A DNA stretch of 52,359 nt from a virus, in the IMG/VR virus record IMGVR_UViG_3300027365_000018, positions 1 to 52,359 of that record; one strand, written 5' to 3'. Shown in pieces: positions 32,162-39,657 of the stretch. Below the pieces are notes generated by a model. It made no database searches and was not told the DNA's origin. It saw only the letters and a program-made list of their open reading frames with translations. Positions within the stretch are counted from its first letter, which is position 1, and each line of letters opens with the position of its first letter. The translations under genes were made by a program, and so were the position numbers.

Positions 32162-32262
32162 CCAGCAACCTGCAGTGCCTGGCGATCATCGCCGGCAGCC
32201 ATGTCGCCATTCTCGCCATCACGGCGTGCATGTGGGCTATCGCGAATGGAGGTGTGGCATGA
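32158..32262 (+). CDS. Tiny membrane peptide
   Basis: A 34-residue frame with GGAGGG upstream encodes one hydrophobic helix (CLAIIAGSHVAILAITACMWAIA). It overlaps both neighbours by ATGA, the same linkage used throughout this operon. Function unknown. Confidence 0.5.
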   Translation: MTSNLQCLAIIAGSHVAILAITACMWAIANGGVA

Positions 32263-32561
32263 CCACCGTCACCCAACTCACCCCGCGCTCCCGCCAGCGC
32301 CTGAACAACGCCGAGTGCCAGCTGGGCCGGGTCTATCTCGTCATGCGCGACGCCACGTACTGGCTCCAGCTCCACGAGATCGGCGACATCATCCTCGACC
32401 GCTTCAACCGGATGGACAGCCATGCAGCGATCAGCGCCCGGCTCCGCGACCTGCGGGCCATGGGATTCACGGTCGCCCGGCGTGACGTGAAAGGGCCGGG
32501 CAATACGAGGCCCTGCGAGTACCGGCTGTTCGAGGGGCATGACGAGGGAGGTGCGGCATGA
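32259..32561 (+). CDS. Predicted DNA-binding winged-helix protein
   Basis: The 100-residue protein has ILDRFNRMDSHAAISARLRDLRAMGFTVARRDV, the pattern of a winged helix like that in many phage and CRISPR-adjacent regulators. It begins and ends in ATGA overlaps. A regulatory or nin-type role is inferred from position. Confidence 0.6.
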   Translation: MTTVTQLTPRSRQRLNNAECQLGRVYLVMRDATYWLQLHEIGDIILDRFNRMDSHAAISARLRDLRAMGFTVARRDVKGPGNTRPCEYRLFEGHDEGGAA

Positions 32562-32860
32562 AGATCAATCCATGGACCCATGACGACTCGTTGACCCTGG
32601 CGGAACTGAAGGTCCAGGGGCTCACGCATGCCGAGTGCGCCCAGGCGATGGGGCGCTCACGCCCGACGATTTACCGGTACTGGAAGCACCGGGACGTCAT
32701 GAACGAAGCGCGCCGGCTGCGCGCGGATGACATCCCCGAGGTCTACTACGAGGGCGTGGCCGCCTACCCCAGCCGGGAGTGCCCGTATCCCGAGTCGCGT
32801 ATCCGCAATTACTGCTGGTGGTGGGCCGGGTGGAATGACTGCGAGCGGGGTGTGGCATGA
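32558..32860 (+). CDS. HTH protein with RMF-like C-terminus
   Basis: The first half of the 100-residue protein is a helix-turn-helix (LTLAELKVQGLTHAECAQAMGRSRPTIYRYWKHR, about 8-45). The second half reads YEGVAAYPSRECPYPESRIRNYCWWWAGWNDCERG. That resembles ribosome modulation factor (G.AA......CPY......R..W..GW..). RMF dimerises ribosomes into inactive 100S particles in stationary phase. A fusion of DNA-binding and RMF-like modules would be unusual, but similar Rmf-like tails do occur in phage proteins. Function is inferred. Confidence 0.6.
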   Translation: MKINPWTHDDSLTLAELKVQGLTHAECAQAMGRSRPTIYRYWKHRDVMNEARRLRADDIPEVYYEGVAAYPSRECPYPESRIRNYCWWWAGWNDCERGVA

Positions 32861-33039
32861 AAGCGATCCGCATCACCACCCTCGTCCTGCTGATCGGCCT
32901 CGCCATCTACACCGCCACAGCCCTGGTGCTGTGGCAGCCCTGCCCAGCTGATTGGTCGTCACGCTCGCAAGCCGGGAGCGTCACTGTTTGGACCACCGTG
33001 GCGCTGTTCGCCGCTGTCATCGGAGGTATGGAGTCTTGA
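32857..33039 (+). CDS. Small membrane protein
   Basis: The 60-residue protein has two hydrophobic segments (about 5-25, ITTLVLLIGLAIYTATALVL; about 42-56, VTVWTTVALFAAVIGG). The start overlaps the previous stop (ATGA). No family recognised. Confidence 0.6.
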   Translation: MKAIRITTLVLLIGLAIYTATALVLWQPCPADWSSRSQAGSVTVWTTVALFAAVIGGMES

Positions 33040-33290
33040 GCAACGTCACGTATATCGGCTACGCAGAGTTCGACCTGCCCATGGAAGTGCTGGGCGTGCT
33101 GATGCGCCATGCCGAGCCGACCGCCGCAGAGATCGCGCACGACATTGAGATGAGCCATCAGCGCCGGTTTGCCGCCGAGGAGATCGTCGATGCCATCCAT
33201 CGGCTGCTGCAACTCGGCTACCGGGTGCTGGCCCACAACGACCCGGATGGCGTGCGGTATGAGCTGGTTACGGGAGGGAGTGCGGCATGA
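33036..33290 (+). CDS. Hypothetical protein
   Basis: About 84 residues from a TTG start overlapping the previous stop (TTGA). The sequence suggests a winged helix (VLMRHAEPTAAEIAHDIEMSHQRRFAAEEIVDAIHRLLQLGYRVL). It ends in ATGA with ninB. Possibly a small regulator. Confidence 0.55.
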   Translation: MSNVTYIGYAEFDLPMEVLGVLMRHAEPTAAEIAHDIEMSHQRRFAAEEIVDAIHRLLQLGYRVLAHNDPDGVRYELVTGGSAA

Positions 33291-33760
33291 GTAAGGAGCT
33301 AGTCATCCCCGTCAACGTGCCGGCTGATTACGTGCCAGCCATTGAGCGGACAAAGGCGGCAGCTACAAAAGGCGTCCAGGGTGGGCGCCCCTTCGAGATC
33401 GCTCTGCGCTACCCGACCCGAGAGCAGATCCAGAACGCGAAGTTCCACGCCATGATCGGCGACATCCACCGCCAGTGCTTCCGGGGCTACTCGTTCGACG
33501 GCGTGAAGGCGGTACTTGTGAATCAGTTTGCGAGGGAAATGGATGAAGCTGGCACCCCATTGGCCAGCCCGGGCGAGAAGGTCTGGGACTGGCAGAGTCA
33601 GGAGCCGGTCTATGTCCGCCCATCCACGACCAAGTTCCGAAAGCCCGAGGCAGCTGCCTTCATCGAGTTCCTGTATGCGGCCGGCACGGATCTCGATGTG
33701 ACATGGAGCAAGAAGGCGCTGGCGATCTATGACGAGTACAAGGAGGCGAAGGCGGCATGA
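33287..33760 (+). CDS. ninB: NinB-like recombination protein
   Basis: The 157-residue protein has the NinB pattern: TREQIQNAKFHAMIGDIHRQC (about 45-65), the region with DGVKAVLVNQFAREM, then VRPSTTKFRKPEAAAFIEFLYA. NinB (Orf) binds single-stranded DNA and helps RecF-pathway recombination in lambda. It lies in a nin-like operon upstream of an HNH protein and a resolvase-like nuclease. Confidence 0.85.
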   Translation: MSKELVIPVNVPADYVPAIERTKAAATKGVQGGRPFEIALRYPTREQIQNAKFHAMIGDIHRQCFRGYSFDGVKAVLVNQFAREMDEAGTPLASPGEKVWDWQSQEPVYVRPSTTKFRKPEAAAFIEFLYAAGTDLDVTWSKKALAIYDEYKEAKAA

Positions 33761-34200
33761 AGAGAACTGCACTGAAACGTCGCACCCAGATTCGCGCCAA
33801 AACACCTCTTTCTGCAAAGCGCCCCGTGCAGAAAGCTTGCAGAAAGCCTAAGAGAGCCGTGCAGAAAGAGAGCCGGTTCCGCAGCGAGCGCTATCTGGCG
33901 TTCGTGCGCAGCCTGCCTTGCAGCGTGTGCGGCGCTCCGGCTGATTCAGCGCACCACATCATCGCCATGTACAACCTGTCCGGCATGGGCCTGAAAGCGC
34001 CGGATTCTTTCGTCATGCCAGTGTGTGACGGGCCGGTCGGATGCCACGCCCGCATTCATGCCGAACCCGAGCTGCAACGCCTGCAACCGTGGTGGCTGAC
34101 GGACACGATCAATCGCGGGCTCGACCAGTTCACCGACGAGCCGATAGTCGGGGCGCTATGTGAGGCGCTGGAATTCATCGCAGAGCGGGAGGCGGAATGA
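33757..34200 (+). CDS. DUF968-like HNH nuclease
   Basis: After a basic N-terminus (RTALKRRTQIRAKTPLSAKRP) the protein has CSVCGAPADSAHHI (Cys pair and HH), then MPVCDGPVGCHARIH. This is the zinc/HNH arrangement of DUF968 and related phage recombination endonucleases. The catalytic region is about residues 52-107. It overlaps both ninB and the next small gene by four bases. Confidence 0.75.
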   Translation: MKRTALKRRTQIRAKTPLSAKRPVQKACRKPKRAVQKESRFRSERYLAFVRSLPCSVCGAPADSAHHIIAMYNLSGMGLKAPDSFVMPVCDGPVGCHARIHAEPELQRLQPWWLTDTINRGLDQFTDEPIVGALCEALEFIAEREAE

Positions 34201-34340
34201 TCGACAAGCTGCTTTTAGTCCTGGCCGGCGCTGCCCTGTGCCAATCGTTCTGGGGCGTGGTGATCACCGGCAACTGGGCGGGCGCGGCTGTGATGGTGCC
34301 GCTCTCGGTTCTGGCAATCGTTATTGCGGGAGGCGCGTGA
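34197..34340 (+). CDS. Small membrane protein
   Basis: A 47-residue frame has two hydrophobic stretches (LLLVLAGAALCQSFWGVVI; AGAAVMVPLSVLAIVIAGGA). It starts in an ATGA overlap and ends in TGATG with the next gene. Function unknown. Confidence 0.5.
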   Translation: MIDKLLLVLAGAALCQSFWGVVITGNWAGAAVMVPLSVLAIVIAGGA

Positions 34341-34555
34341 TGATCATGGTAAGCGGACCGGCTGCGCGGCGGCTGGCGAGGGCGGCGGCCGAGCATGACG
34401 CGGCAAGGCTCGCCTACATCCATGCTGACGTTGGCGAGGATCAGGCTGCGTGCGCTCGTCTGGATGACGCGAAGGTCGAGAAGGACGCCGCTTCTGATGC
34501 TGTCGCCGCAGAGCTGATCGAGGCTGGCTACCACGAGATGGAGGGTGACGACTAA
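34340..34555 (+). CDS. Small helical hypothetical protein
   Basis: 71 residues, Ala/Asp/Glu-rich and helical (AARRLARAAAEHDAARLAYIHADVGEDQAACARLDDAKVEKD). ATG overlaps the previous TGA. No family recognised. Confidence 0.5.
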   Translation: MIMVSGPAARRLARAAAEHDAARLAYIHADVGEDQAACARLDDAKVEKDAASDAVAAELIEAGYHEMEGDD

Positions 34556-35055
34556 TGGGCAAGACCTCCCGTACCAAGGGCGCCAAGGGCGAGCTGCAAC
34601 TGGCCGCCCTGCTCAACGAGCGCATGGGCCTCTCCCTAACTCGCCGCCTCACCCAGTACCAGTCAGGCGGACATGACCTCGACGGCTGGGATGGCGTCCA
34701 CATCGAGAGCAAGCGCAACAAGACCGCCACTCAAGGCCAGATCGCCGGCTGGTGGCAGCAGACCCTGGAGCAATGCCCCGGTGGCGAGACGCCTGTGCTG
34801 GCCTACCGGGCAGATCGTCAGGACTGGCGGTTCGTCATCCGTCCCAGCGACTGGTCCGGGCCTACTCACGAGCCTATCGAGGTGACGATTGACGGGTTCG
34901 TTGAGTGGGTCAGGCATGGGCGGCAACTCCTCATTCAGTTCGGTGGCATGAATCTCTGCCCGGACTGCGGCAATAAGCGCTGCCCGAAGGCGACAGATCA
35001 CCGGAACGCCTGCACCGGCAGCAATGAGCCAGGTCAGGCGGGGAGTCGGTACTGA
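34555..35055 (+). CDS. Resolvase-like PD-(D/E)xK nuclease
   Basis: The 166-residue protein follows the phage Holliday-junction resolvase pattern: KGAKGELQLAALLNER (Glu 13), RRLTQYQSGGHDLDGWDGVHIESKRNK with the D...ExK catalytic set (near 40-58), and W.QTLEQ...G..PVLAYR. A small Cys pattern (CPDCGNKRC) follows at about 142-150. It probably resolves branched DNA made during recombination or replication before packaging. Confidence 0.8.
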   Translation: MGKTSRTKGAKGELQLAALLNERMGLSLTRRLTQYQSGGHDLDGWDGVHIESKRNKTATQGQIAGWWQQTLEQCPGGETPVLAYRADRQDWRFVIRPSDWSGPTHEPIEVTIDGFVEWVRHGRQLLIQFGGMNLCPDCGNKRCPKATDHRNACTGSNEPGQAGSRY

Positions 35056-35120
35056 TGAGCGAGCCAGCAGAGAAGCCCCGCGATGCGCGATACCGGAACC
35101 AGCCGAGGCCGCAACGATGA
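35055..35120 (+). CDS. Tiny linker frame
   Basis: A 21-codon frame from ATG 35055 (overlapping the previous stop) to TGA 35118-35120 (overlapping the next ATG 35117) links two genes. It may only couple translation; the 21-residue product is basic. Weakly supported. Confidence 0.3.
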   Translation: MSEPAEKPRDARYRNQPRPQR

Positions 35121-35326
35121 CCTACGGCGTCCGCCCCGAGGGCATGACAGATGCTGACTGGACGCTGGAGTGCCAGGCCAGAATGGTCGTCCGGCTTATG
35201 CTGGAAGTGCCCAAGGGGCAGCGAGAGGGAATCTTCCGGGAGTGGGAAGGGCGACTACCCGGGGTGACGCGGGAACGCGTCAGAGAGGCGCTCAGGCAAC
35301 AAACGGCAACAGCAGGCAACATTTAA
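35117..35326 (+). CDS. Small hypothetical protein
   Basis: The 69-residue protein contains LECQARMVVRLMLEVPKGQREGIFREWEGR, likely helical, in the block preceding the late region. No family recognised. Confidence 0.6.
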   Translation: MTYGVRPEGMTDADWTLECQARMVVRLMLEVPKGQREGIFREWEGRLPGVTRERVREALRQQTATAGNI

Positions 35327-35346
35327 GGCAACGCGAGGATAACAGC

Positions 35347-35964
35347 ATGCGATACGGGTCAGCGCGCCAGATGATCTTCGAAGCGTACCGCACGGGCGGC
35401 AATAGCGTCCTCGCCGGAGCGATCCAGAAAGCCCGATGGGGCGTGGACGTCCAGCTGAGCAACCGGAACAACAACGATTGGTGCATCGTGCACGGCCTCG
35501 AGGCTGGGGCGGTGATCAGCGCGGTAGAGAGTCAGGCGCCACACCTTCGGTCGCTCGCGCTCTACCTATTCGGGCCGTTCACACGAGACGAACTGGCCGA
35601 GGACCGCGAGACGGTGCAAATCGCACTGTACCGCAAGCTGCTGTCCGATGGAGTGCGACTACCAGGGCAGGGGAAAGGGCTGCCCACAGCCGAGCAACTC
35701 GAGACCCTGCGCTATCTGTGCGCCGCGGCGATCTATCACCACGGCGAGATCACCTGGCCGTACCGTCGGCAGGGGCTGGCAACTCCGCGGACGGTGCAGG
35801 CGTGGCTGGCGGACGAGTGCGGCATCGATATTGAGGTGAGGTTCTGGACCCGCACCGACCGCGCCACTTGGGGCGCGGTCTGGGAGCGGCTGCTTAGAGT
35901 GCTGGATAGCTGGGAGGGCGAATGCCTGGCGCCGGTGGCGGCGCTGGTGCCGATGGCGGCTTAG
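35347..35964 (+). CDS. Possible late regulator (Q position), unrecognised
   Basis: The 205-residue protein has GAGGA upstream of ATG 35347. It contains helical segments (LAEDRETVQIALYRKLLSDG; AEQLETLRYLCAAAIYHH) and a Trp-rich C-terminal part (VQAWLADECGIDIEVRFWTRTDRATWGAVWERLLRVLDSW). It is the last gene of the rightward early block. The first of the twin promoter elements begins at its stop codon, exactly where lambdoid phages place the antiterminator Q. I do not recognise the family; the regulatory role is inferred from position. Confidence 0.55.
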   Translation: MRYGSARQMIFEAYRTGGNSVLAGAIQKARWGVDVQLSNRNNNDWCIVHGLEAGAVISAVESQAPHLRSLALYLFGPFTRDELAEDRETVQIALYRKLLSDGVRLPGQGKGLPTAEQLETLRYLCAAAIYHHGEITWPYRRQGLATPRTVQAWLADECGIDIEVRFWTRTDRATWGAVWERLLRVLDSWEGECLAPVAALVPMAA

Positions 35965-36017
35965 ACGAAAGGATAATGAAATTCTTTCTTGCGTGGTGAT
36001 ACCAAGGGTGCTACCTT
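35962..36017 (+). promoter_or_regulatory. Promoter P1 with conserved upstream element
   Basis: TAGACGAAAGGATAA (35962-35976) starts in the stop codon of the preceding gene. It is followed by -35 TTGCGT (35989-35994), a 17-base spacer and -10 TACCTT (36012-36017). The same element occurs at 36742 with the same distance (27 bases) to its -35 box. The leading TAGACGAAAGGATAA could bind a regulator. Confidence 0.6.
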
Positions 36018-36065
36018 TAATCATGTGAGGCGAGCGAAGCCTACAATCGAAAACAGGAGCTGAAA

Positions 36066-36311
36066 ATGTATAACGACGACACAATCGAAAAGACCCTTTA
36101 TGCCGTATTTGCTGACGGTACCTACTGGGGGAGCTGGTCTGCTGATACGCCTGAAGCGGCGACGCAAATGGCGGCAGACGAGATCGGTACGAATGGAGAT
36201 ACCGAAGGCTTTATCGCCTTTGAAGTCACCCCGGATGAACGAGAGCAGGTCGATCGCTGGTGGGAAGAGGGTGCCGATGCCGCGACTATTCCCAAGTGTG
36301 TCGAGCACTAA
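36066..36311 (+). CDS. Small acidic hypothetical protein
   Basis: 81 residues with AGGAG upstream. It is acidic, with aromatic-rich VFADGTYWGSWSADTPEAA. It is the first gene after promoter P1. No family recognised. Confidence 0.65.
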   Translation: MYNDDTIEKTLYAVFADGTYWGSWSADTPEAATQMAADEIGTNGDTEGFIAFEVTPDEREQVDRWWEEGADAATIPKCVEH

Positions 36312-36319
36312 AACCCGTC

Positions 36320-36344
36320 GCCCCGGTCATGTGCCGGGGCTTTG
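36320..36344 (+). terminator. Intrinsic terminator
   Basis: GCCCCGG-TCATGTG-CCGGGGC followed by TTT. It ends the P1 unit before the next small gene. Confidence 0.65.
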
Positions 36345-36359
36345 CACTGGAGATACGCA

Positions 36360-36713
36360 ATGACCGATACAGCCCGCAACAAAAAACGCCCGAGCATCTA
36401 TCTGAGCCCGCCATTGGAGCGTGTCGTCGATAATCTGCGTCGAGGGCAAAGCCTGAGCGCCCGCCTGGCCGAGATCGCCGAGCGCTATCAACTGGTGTGC
36501 AGCAAGCCGCCGGAGCTCACAGACGACGAGCGTCAGTTGCTGGGCAATACGCTGTCCGGCTCATTCATCGAACCGCTGTTGATCAAGCACCTGGATGCCG
36601 AGCTCGAAGACAGCGATGCCGGCGACACTTCGGCGCTGCGGGATCTCGCCGCTAAGATTCGCGAGATGAGCTATGCCGAGCGCGTGGCATTAATCGAGTC
36701 GATTGGGTTCTAA
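36360..36713 (+). CDS. Hypothetical protein, possible ribbon-helix-helix
   Basis: About 117 residues. The N-terminal RPSIYLSPPLERVVDNLRRGQSLSARLAEIAERYQLV resembles a strand-helix-helix DNA-binding fold; the rest is helical and acidic. It lies between promoters P1 and P2. Function unknown. Confidence 0.6.
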   Translation: MTDTARNKKRPSIYLSPPLERVVDNLRRGQSLSARLAEIAERYQLVCSKPPELTDDERQLLGNTLSGSFIEPLLIKHLDAELEDSDAGDTSALRDLAAKIREMSYAERVALIESIGF

Positions 36714-36741
36714 GCGTCTTCGCTGAAACGCGGTTGCCACC

Positions 36742-36797
36742 TAGACGAAAGGATAAGTAATTTATTCCTTGCATTGTTCGTAATCGCGAACTAAGAT
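36742..36797 (+). promoter_or_regulatory. Promoter P2 with the same upstream element
   Basis: TAGACGAAAGGATAA (36742-36756), -35 TTGCAT (36769-36774), a 17-base spacer and -10 TAAGAT (36792-36797). The overall layout matches P1 base for base in spacing. It stands before the gene at 36853. Confidence 0.65.
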
Positions 36798-36852
36798 TCG
36801 AATTACAGGGTTCGAGATCGGCTCGACCCGGCTCTACAGAGAGATCGACATC

Positions 36853-37137
36853 ATGACTACCTACCTCAGCAACGCCATTGCCAACGCCACCTCACTCGAG
36901 CAAGTCGTCGAGTACGTCAACGAAGGCACCTGCGAAGGCATGGAGGGCATCGAGTTCACATCCGACATGCTCGCCGGTCAGTATGCCTGGCAGGCTGCGA
37001 AAGACGCGGATGATGGCGAGATCACCGAATACCATATCGAGGGTCAGCTTGAGTATCTGCGCGATGCCGGCGGCGTGTTCAACGGACAGAACGCAATTGC
37101 CCACGGCATGAAGATCGTCGCAGCCGATTCTGAATAA
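36853..37137 (+). CDS. Small acidic hypothetical protein
   Basis: 94 residues, acidic (EGTCEGMEGIEFTSDM...), with GAGAGATCGAC upstream of the ATG. It is the first gene after promoter P2. No family recognised. Confidence 0.65.
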   Translation: MTTYLSNAIANATSLEQVVEYVNEGTCEGMEGIEFTSDMLAGQYAWQAAKDADDGEITEYHIEGQLEYLRDAGGVFNGQNAIAHGMKIVAADSE

Positions 37138-37153
37138 CCCCGCGCACTATCCT

Positions 37154-37178
37154 GCCCCGGCCCAGCGCTGGGGCCTTC
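37154..37178 (+). terminator. Terminator-like hairpin
   Basis: GCCCCGGCCCAGCGCTGGGGCC can form a GC-rich stem with a bulge, followed by TTCT. It lies after the P2 gene. Confidence 0.5.
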
Positions 37179-37191
37179 TGTTGGAGCTGAT

Positions 37192-37572
37192 ATGAACGGG
37201 AAAGAACTCCAGGCGCTGCGCAAGTTCTGCATGCTGGACGTGCGTGAAGCCGCCGAAGTTATCGGCAAGGTATCGCCGCGCAGCTGGCAATACTGGGAAG
37301 CCGGACGCAGCTCGGTGCCGGAGGACGTGGAAGACCTGATGAACGGCATCATGACCATGCGGCAGGAGCTGCTCGCGCGCCTCGAGAGTGAAGCATGGGA
37401 ACATAGCGACGACCCTCAGGATGAGCATGGAGATCGCCTACCCGTGCCTTTCTACGCAACGCATGAGGAGTACGCGAAAGCGCATCCCGAGCAGGGTGGC
37501 GTTATTGCGTGGCGCTGCCATCAGTCGGTTGTCTCAGAGCTGTATGCCAATCACCTGGTGACGCTTACCTGA
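37192..37572 (+). CDS. YdiL/DUF1870-like HTH protein
   Basis: The N-terminal part (MNGKELQALRKFCMLDVREAAEVIGKVSPRSWQYWEAGRSSVPEDVEDL) matches the pattern of YdiL-type helix-turn-helix proteins. GGAGCTG lies upstream. The C-terminal 60 residues are not recognised. Probably a regulator near the late promoters. Confidence 0.7.
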   Translation: MNGKELQALRKFCMLDVREAAEVIGKVSPRSWQYWEAGRSSVPEDVEDLMNGIMTMRQELLARLESEAWEHSDDPQDEHGDRLPVPFYATHEEYAKAHPEQGGVIAWRCHQSVVSELYANHLVTLT

Positions 37573-37626
37573 CTGCTTGCCACCTGCATCATTTTCGCTT
37601 ACGCTGCCAACATGATCGGATACTAC

Positions 37627-37652
37627 GCCCTGGCATTTGCCGGGGCGTTTTC
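37627..37652 (+). terminator. Intrinsic terminator before the lysis cassette
   Basis: GCCCTGGC-ATTT-GCCGGGGC with an 8-bp stem followed by GTTTTCGTTT. A second hairpin (about 37673-37700) follows. Late transcription must read through both to reach the endolysin. Confidence 0.7.
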
Positions 37653-37737
37653 GTTTCCGCTCCACGCATCCCAAGGCCCTGCCATCCCCTGGCGGGACCT
37701 TCTTGTTTCTCCCACGCCGTGAGGCGCCGGAGGCCTT

Positions 37738-38340
37738 ATGCCCCGCATCACCCCCGAGAAGTCCGGTAGCCGCAACCTGTGCGCCTTCCTCGACATGATC
37801 GCCTATGCCGAGATCGGCGCGCGCATGCTTAACGACAGCGACGACGGCTACAACGTCCTGGTTGGCTCGCTGCCCGGCAAGATGCAGCTGTTCGACAGCT
37901 ATTCCGATCATCCGCGCAAGGTGATTCAGGTCAGCGCCAACCTGCGCTCGTCTGCTGCCGGTCGCTACCAGATCCTCAGTCGCTTCTGGGACCACTACAA
38001 ACGGCAGCTCGACCTGCCCGATTTCGGGCCGGTGAGCCAGGACCGCTACGCCATCCAGCAGATCCGCGAGCAGCGTGCTCTGGATGACGTGCACGCCGGA
38101 CGCTTCGACCGGGCCGTGGGCAAGGTGGCCAACATCTGGGCGAGCATGCCCGGCGCCGGCTATGGGCAGCACGAGCGCAAGCTCGACGAGCTTCGCCAGG
38201 CCTATATCGATGCCGGTGGCCGATTCGAGGGCGATACCGAGGAGCCGGCGCAAGACACAGAGCGCCCCGGCCAGCTGGATCGCATTGAAGCCAAGGTGGA
38301 TCAGCTGATTGCCCTGCAGCTGCGTGACGGAGGTGCCTGA
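37738..38340 (+). CDS. R: Endolysin, lambda R-type transglycosylase
   Basis: The protein cleaves peptidoglycan glycan strands without hydrolysis. Residues ~12-160 follow lambda R closely: CAFLDMIAYAE (catalytic Glu ~24-25), YNVLVG, SDHPRKVIQVS, AAGRYQILSRFWDHYK and NIWASMPGAGYGQ. There is no signal sequence, so a holin is needed for release. A ~35-residue C-terminal extension (QLDRIEAKVDQLIALQL) forms a short coiled coil not seen in lambda R. GGAGG precedes the ATG, and the stop overlaps the next gene. Confidence 0.95.
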   Translation: MPRITPEKSGSRNLCAFLDMIAYAEIGARMLNDSDDGYNVLVGSLPGKMQLFDSYSDHPRKVIQVSANLRSSAAGRYQILSRFWDHYKRQLDLPDFGPVSQDRYAIQQIREQRALDDVHAGRFDRAVGKVANIWASMPGAGYGQHERKLDELRQAYIDAGGRFEGDTEEPAQDTERPGQLDRIEAKVDQLIALQLRDGGA

Positions 38341-38645
38341 TGGCTGCCGAGGAGCGCAACGTGAAACCGTCAGTCTTCGAGCGCCATATGCAGACCGGAA
38401 TTCAAATCCTGCTGGTGGCGCTGATCATGTGGGCCGGGACCGAGCTGGTGAAGCTGGGCCAGCAGTCGATGGTCCTGGAAGAGCGCCTGACCAGTCAGGG
38501 GGCGCTGCTCAACGAGCTGCGCGCCGAGCTGCGGGAGTGGGGCGACCTCTACTATCGCCGCTCCGATGCCCAGCGCGACCTGGATGACATCGAGAACCGT
38601 ATCGACAGCCTGGACAGCCGCGTGTCGGCACTGGAGGGCAGGTAA
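38340..38645 (+). CDS. Membrane protein with coiled coil, lysis cassette
   Basis: One transmembrane segment (about 21-38, GIQILLVALIMWAGTELV) is followed by a long coiled coil (45-100, MVLEERLTSQGALLNEL...). It lies between endolysin and holin with TGATG/TAATG overlaps. This arrangement fits an i-spanin-like or accessory holin role, but there is no lipoprotein partner recognised nearby. Confidence 0.6.
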   Translation: MAAEERNVKPSVFERHMQTGIQILLVALIMWAGTELVKLGQQSMVLEERLTSQGALLNELRAELREWGDLYYRRSDAQRDLDDIENRIDSLDSRVSALEGR

Positions 38646-39196
38646 TGGAGTGGCGTGATGTCGCAGAGACCGTGGGCAAGATCGCGCCGGCTGCTGGCGG
38701 TGCCCTTGGTGGTCCAGCGGGTGCTGCAGTTGGTGGTCTCCTCGCTCGTGCTCTGGGTGTGGCAGAGCAGCCAGAAGCGGTGGCGCAGGCGGTGCAGGCA
38801 GACCCCGAGGCGGCCGAGCGCCTCAAGCGCCTCGACCAGGAGCACGAACGGGAGATCCTGAGCCTGACCCTGCAGGCCGAGACTACCCGGATGACCGCGA
38901 TCAACAAGACGATGCGCGCCGAGCTGGGCAGCGACTCGGCATGGCGCGCCGGCTGGCGGCCGTTCAACGGTTGGATGCTGGCACTCAGCCTGGCCGCAGT
39001 GAACTTTGGCCTGGTTGCCGTGGTGCTGCGTGACCCGACGCAGCTGGCCCAGGTGGTGGACGTGCTGATCTGGTCCGTGGTCGCCCAGGGCGCCGTGCAG
39101 GGCGTGAACATCAAGCAGCGCTCCAACGACAAGGCTCGCCAGCTGGGGCAGGTCCCCGGCGGCTTCATGGACCTGGTCAAGGGCATCCGCAAGTAA
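38645..39196 (+). CDS. Holin, 3TM type
   Basis: The 183-residue protein has an N-terminal Gly/Ala-rich hydrophobic stretch (12-38), a charged helical middle (60-100) and a C-terminal pair of hydrophobic segments (about 110-130 and 138-155), ending KQRSNDKARQLG..PGG. That layout and the conserved WR.GWRPFNGWMLALSLA segment match phage 3TM holins. It should make membrane lesions that let the endolysin reach the wall. Confidence 0.8.
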   Translation: MEWRDVAETVGKIAPAAGGALGGPAGAAVGGLLARALGVAEQPEAVAQAVQADPEAAERLKRLDQEHEREILSLTLQAETTRMTAINKTMRAELGSDSAWRAGWRPFNGWMLALSLAAVNFGLVAVVLRDPTQLAQVVDVLIWSVVAQGAVQGVNIKQRSNDKARQLGQVPGGFMDLVKGIRK

Positions 39197-39210
39197 CCGA
39201 GGCTACTCCC

Positions 39211-39534
39211 ATGAGCGAAGTGTTCATCCACGCCGACGACTCGCCCCATCATGCCAAGCCCGAGGACGCCATCCCGCGCTACCAGAGCCACAAGGTGGTC
39301 AGGGCGCTGAAGATCGGCGTGATCCTCGAGACCGACCTCGATAGCGGCATCATGGTATTCGAGCCTGAGGACCAGACGCTGGGAATAGAGCGTGTCGAGA
39401 CCCGCCCGGGCTGGCTGGATCGCTACGCCCCCGATCTTGGGGCCGATGATCTTGGTTACTGGGTCCAGTACGAAGATGGCTTCTCGTCCTGGTCGCCAAC
39501 CGAAGCATTCGAGAGCGGCTATAGCCGCATCTGA
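39211..39534 (+). CDS. Hypothetical phage protein
   Basis: 107 residues with a β-rich, acidic composition (HKVVRALKIGVILETDLDSGIMVFEPEDQTLGIERVE) ending GYWVQYEDGFSSWSPTEAFESGY. It is placed between lysis and packaging genes, where proteins with this ending are frequent in podoviruses. No function known. Confidence 0.7.
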   Translation: MSEVFIHADDSPHHAKPEDAIPRYQSHKVVRALKIGVILETDLDSGIMVFEPEDQTLGIERVETRPGWLDRYAPDLGADDLGYWVQYEDGFSSWSPTEAFESGYSRI

Positions 39535-39657
39535 CCGAATCCCCGAGGGGATAGGGCCACGCCGTGAGGCGCCGCCCGCCTTTTCAACCCGCGGCACGCC
39601 GTGAGGCGCCCGCACCCTACAACGGAGACGCCGCCCGTGAGGGCCGCGTAGACGACC

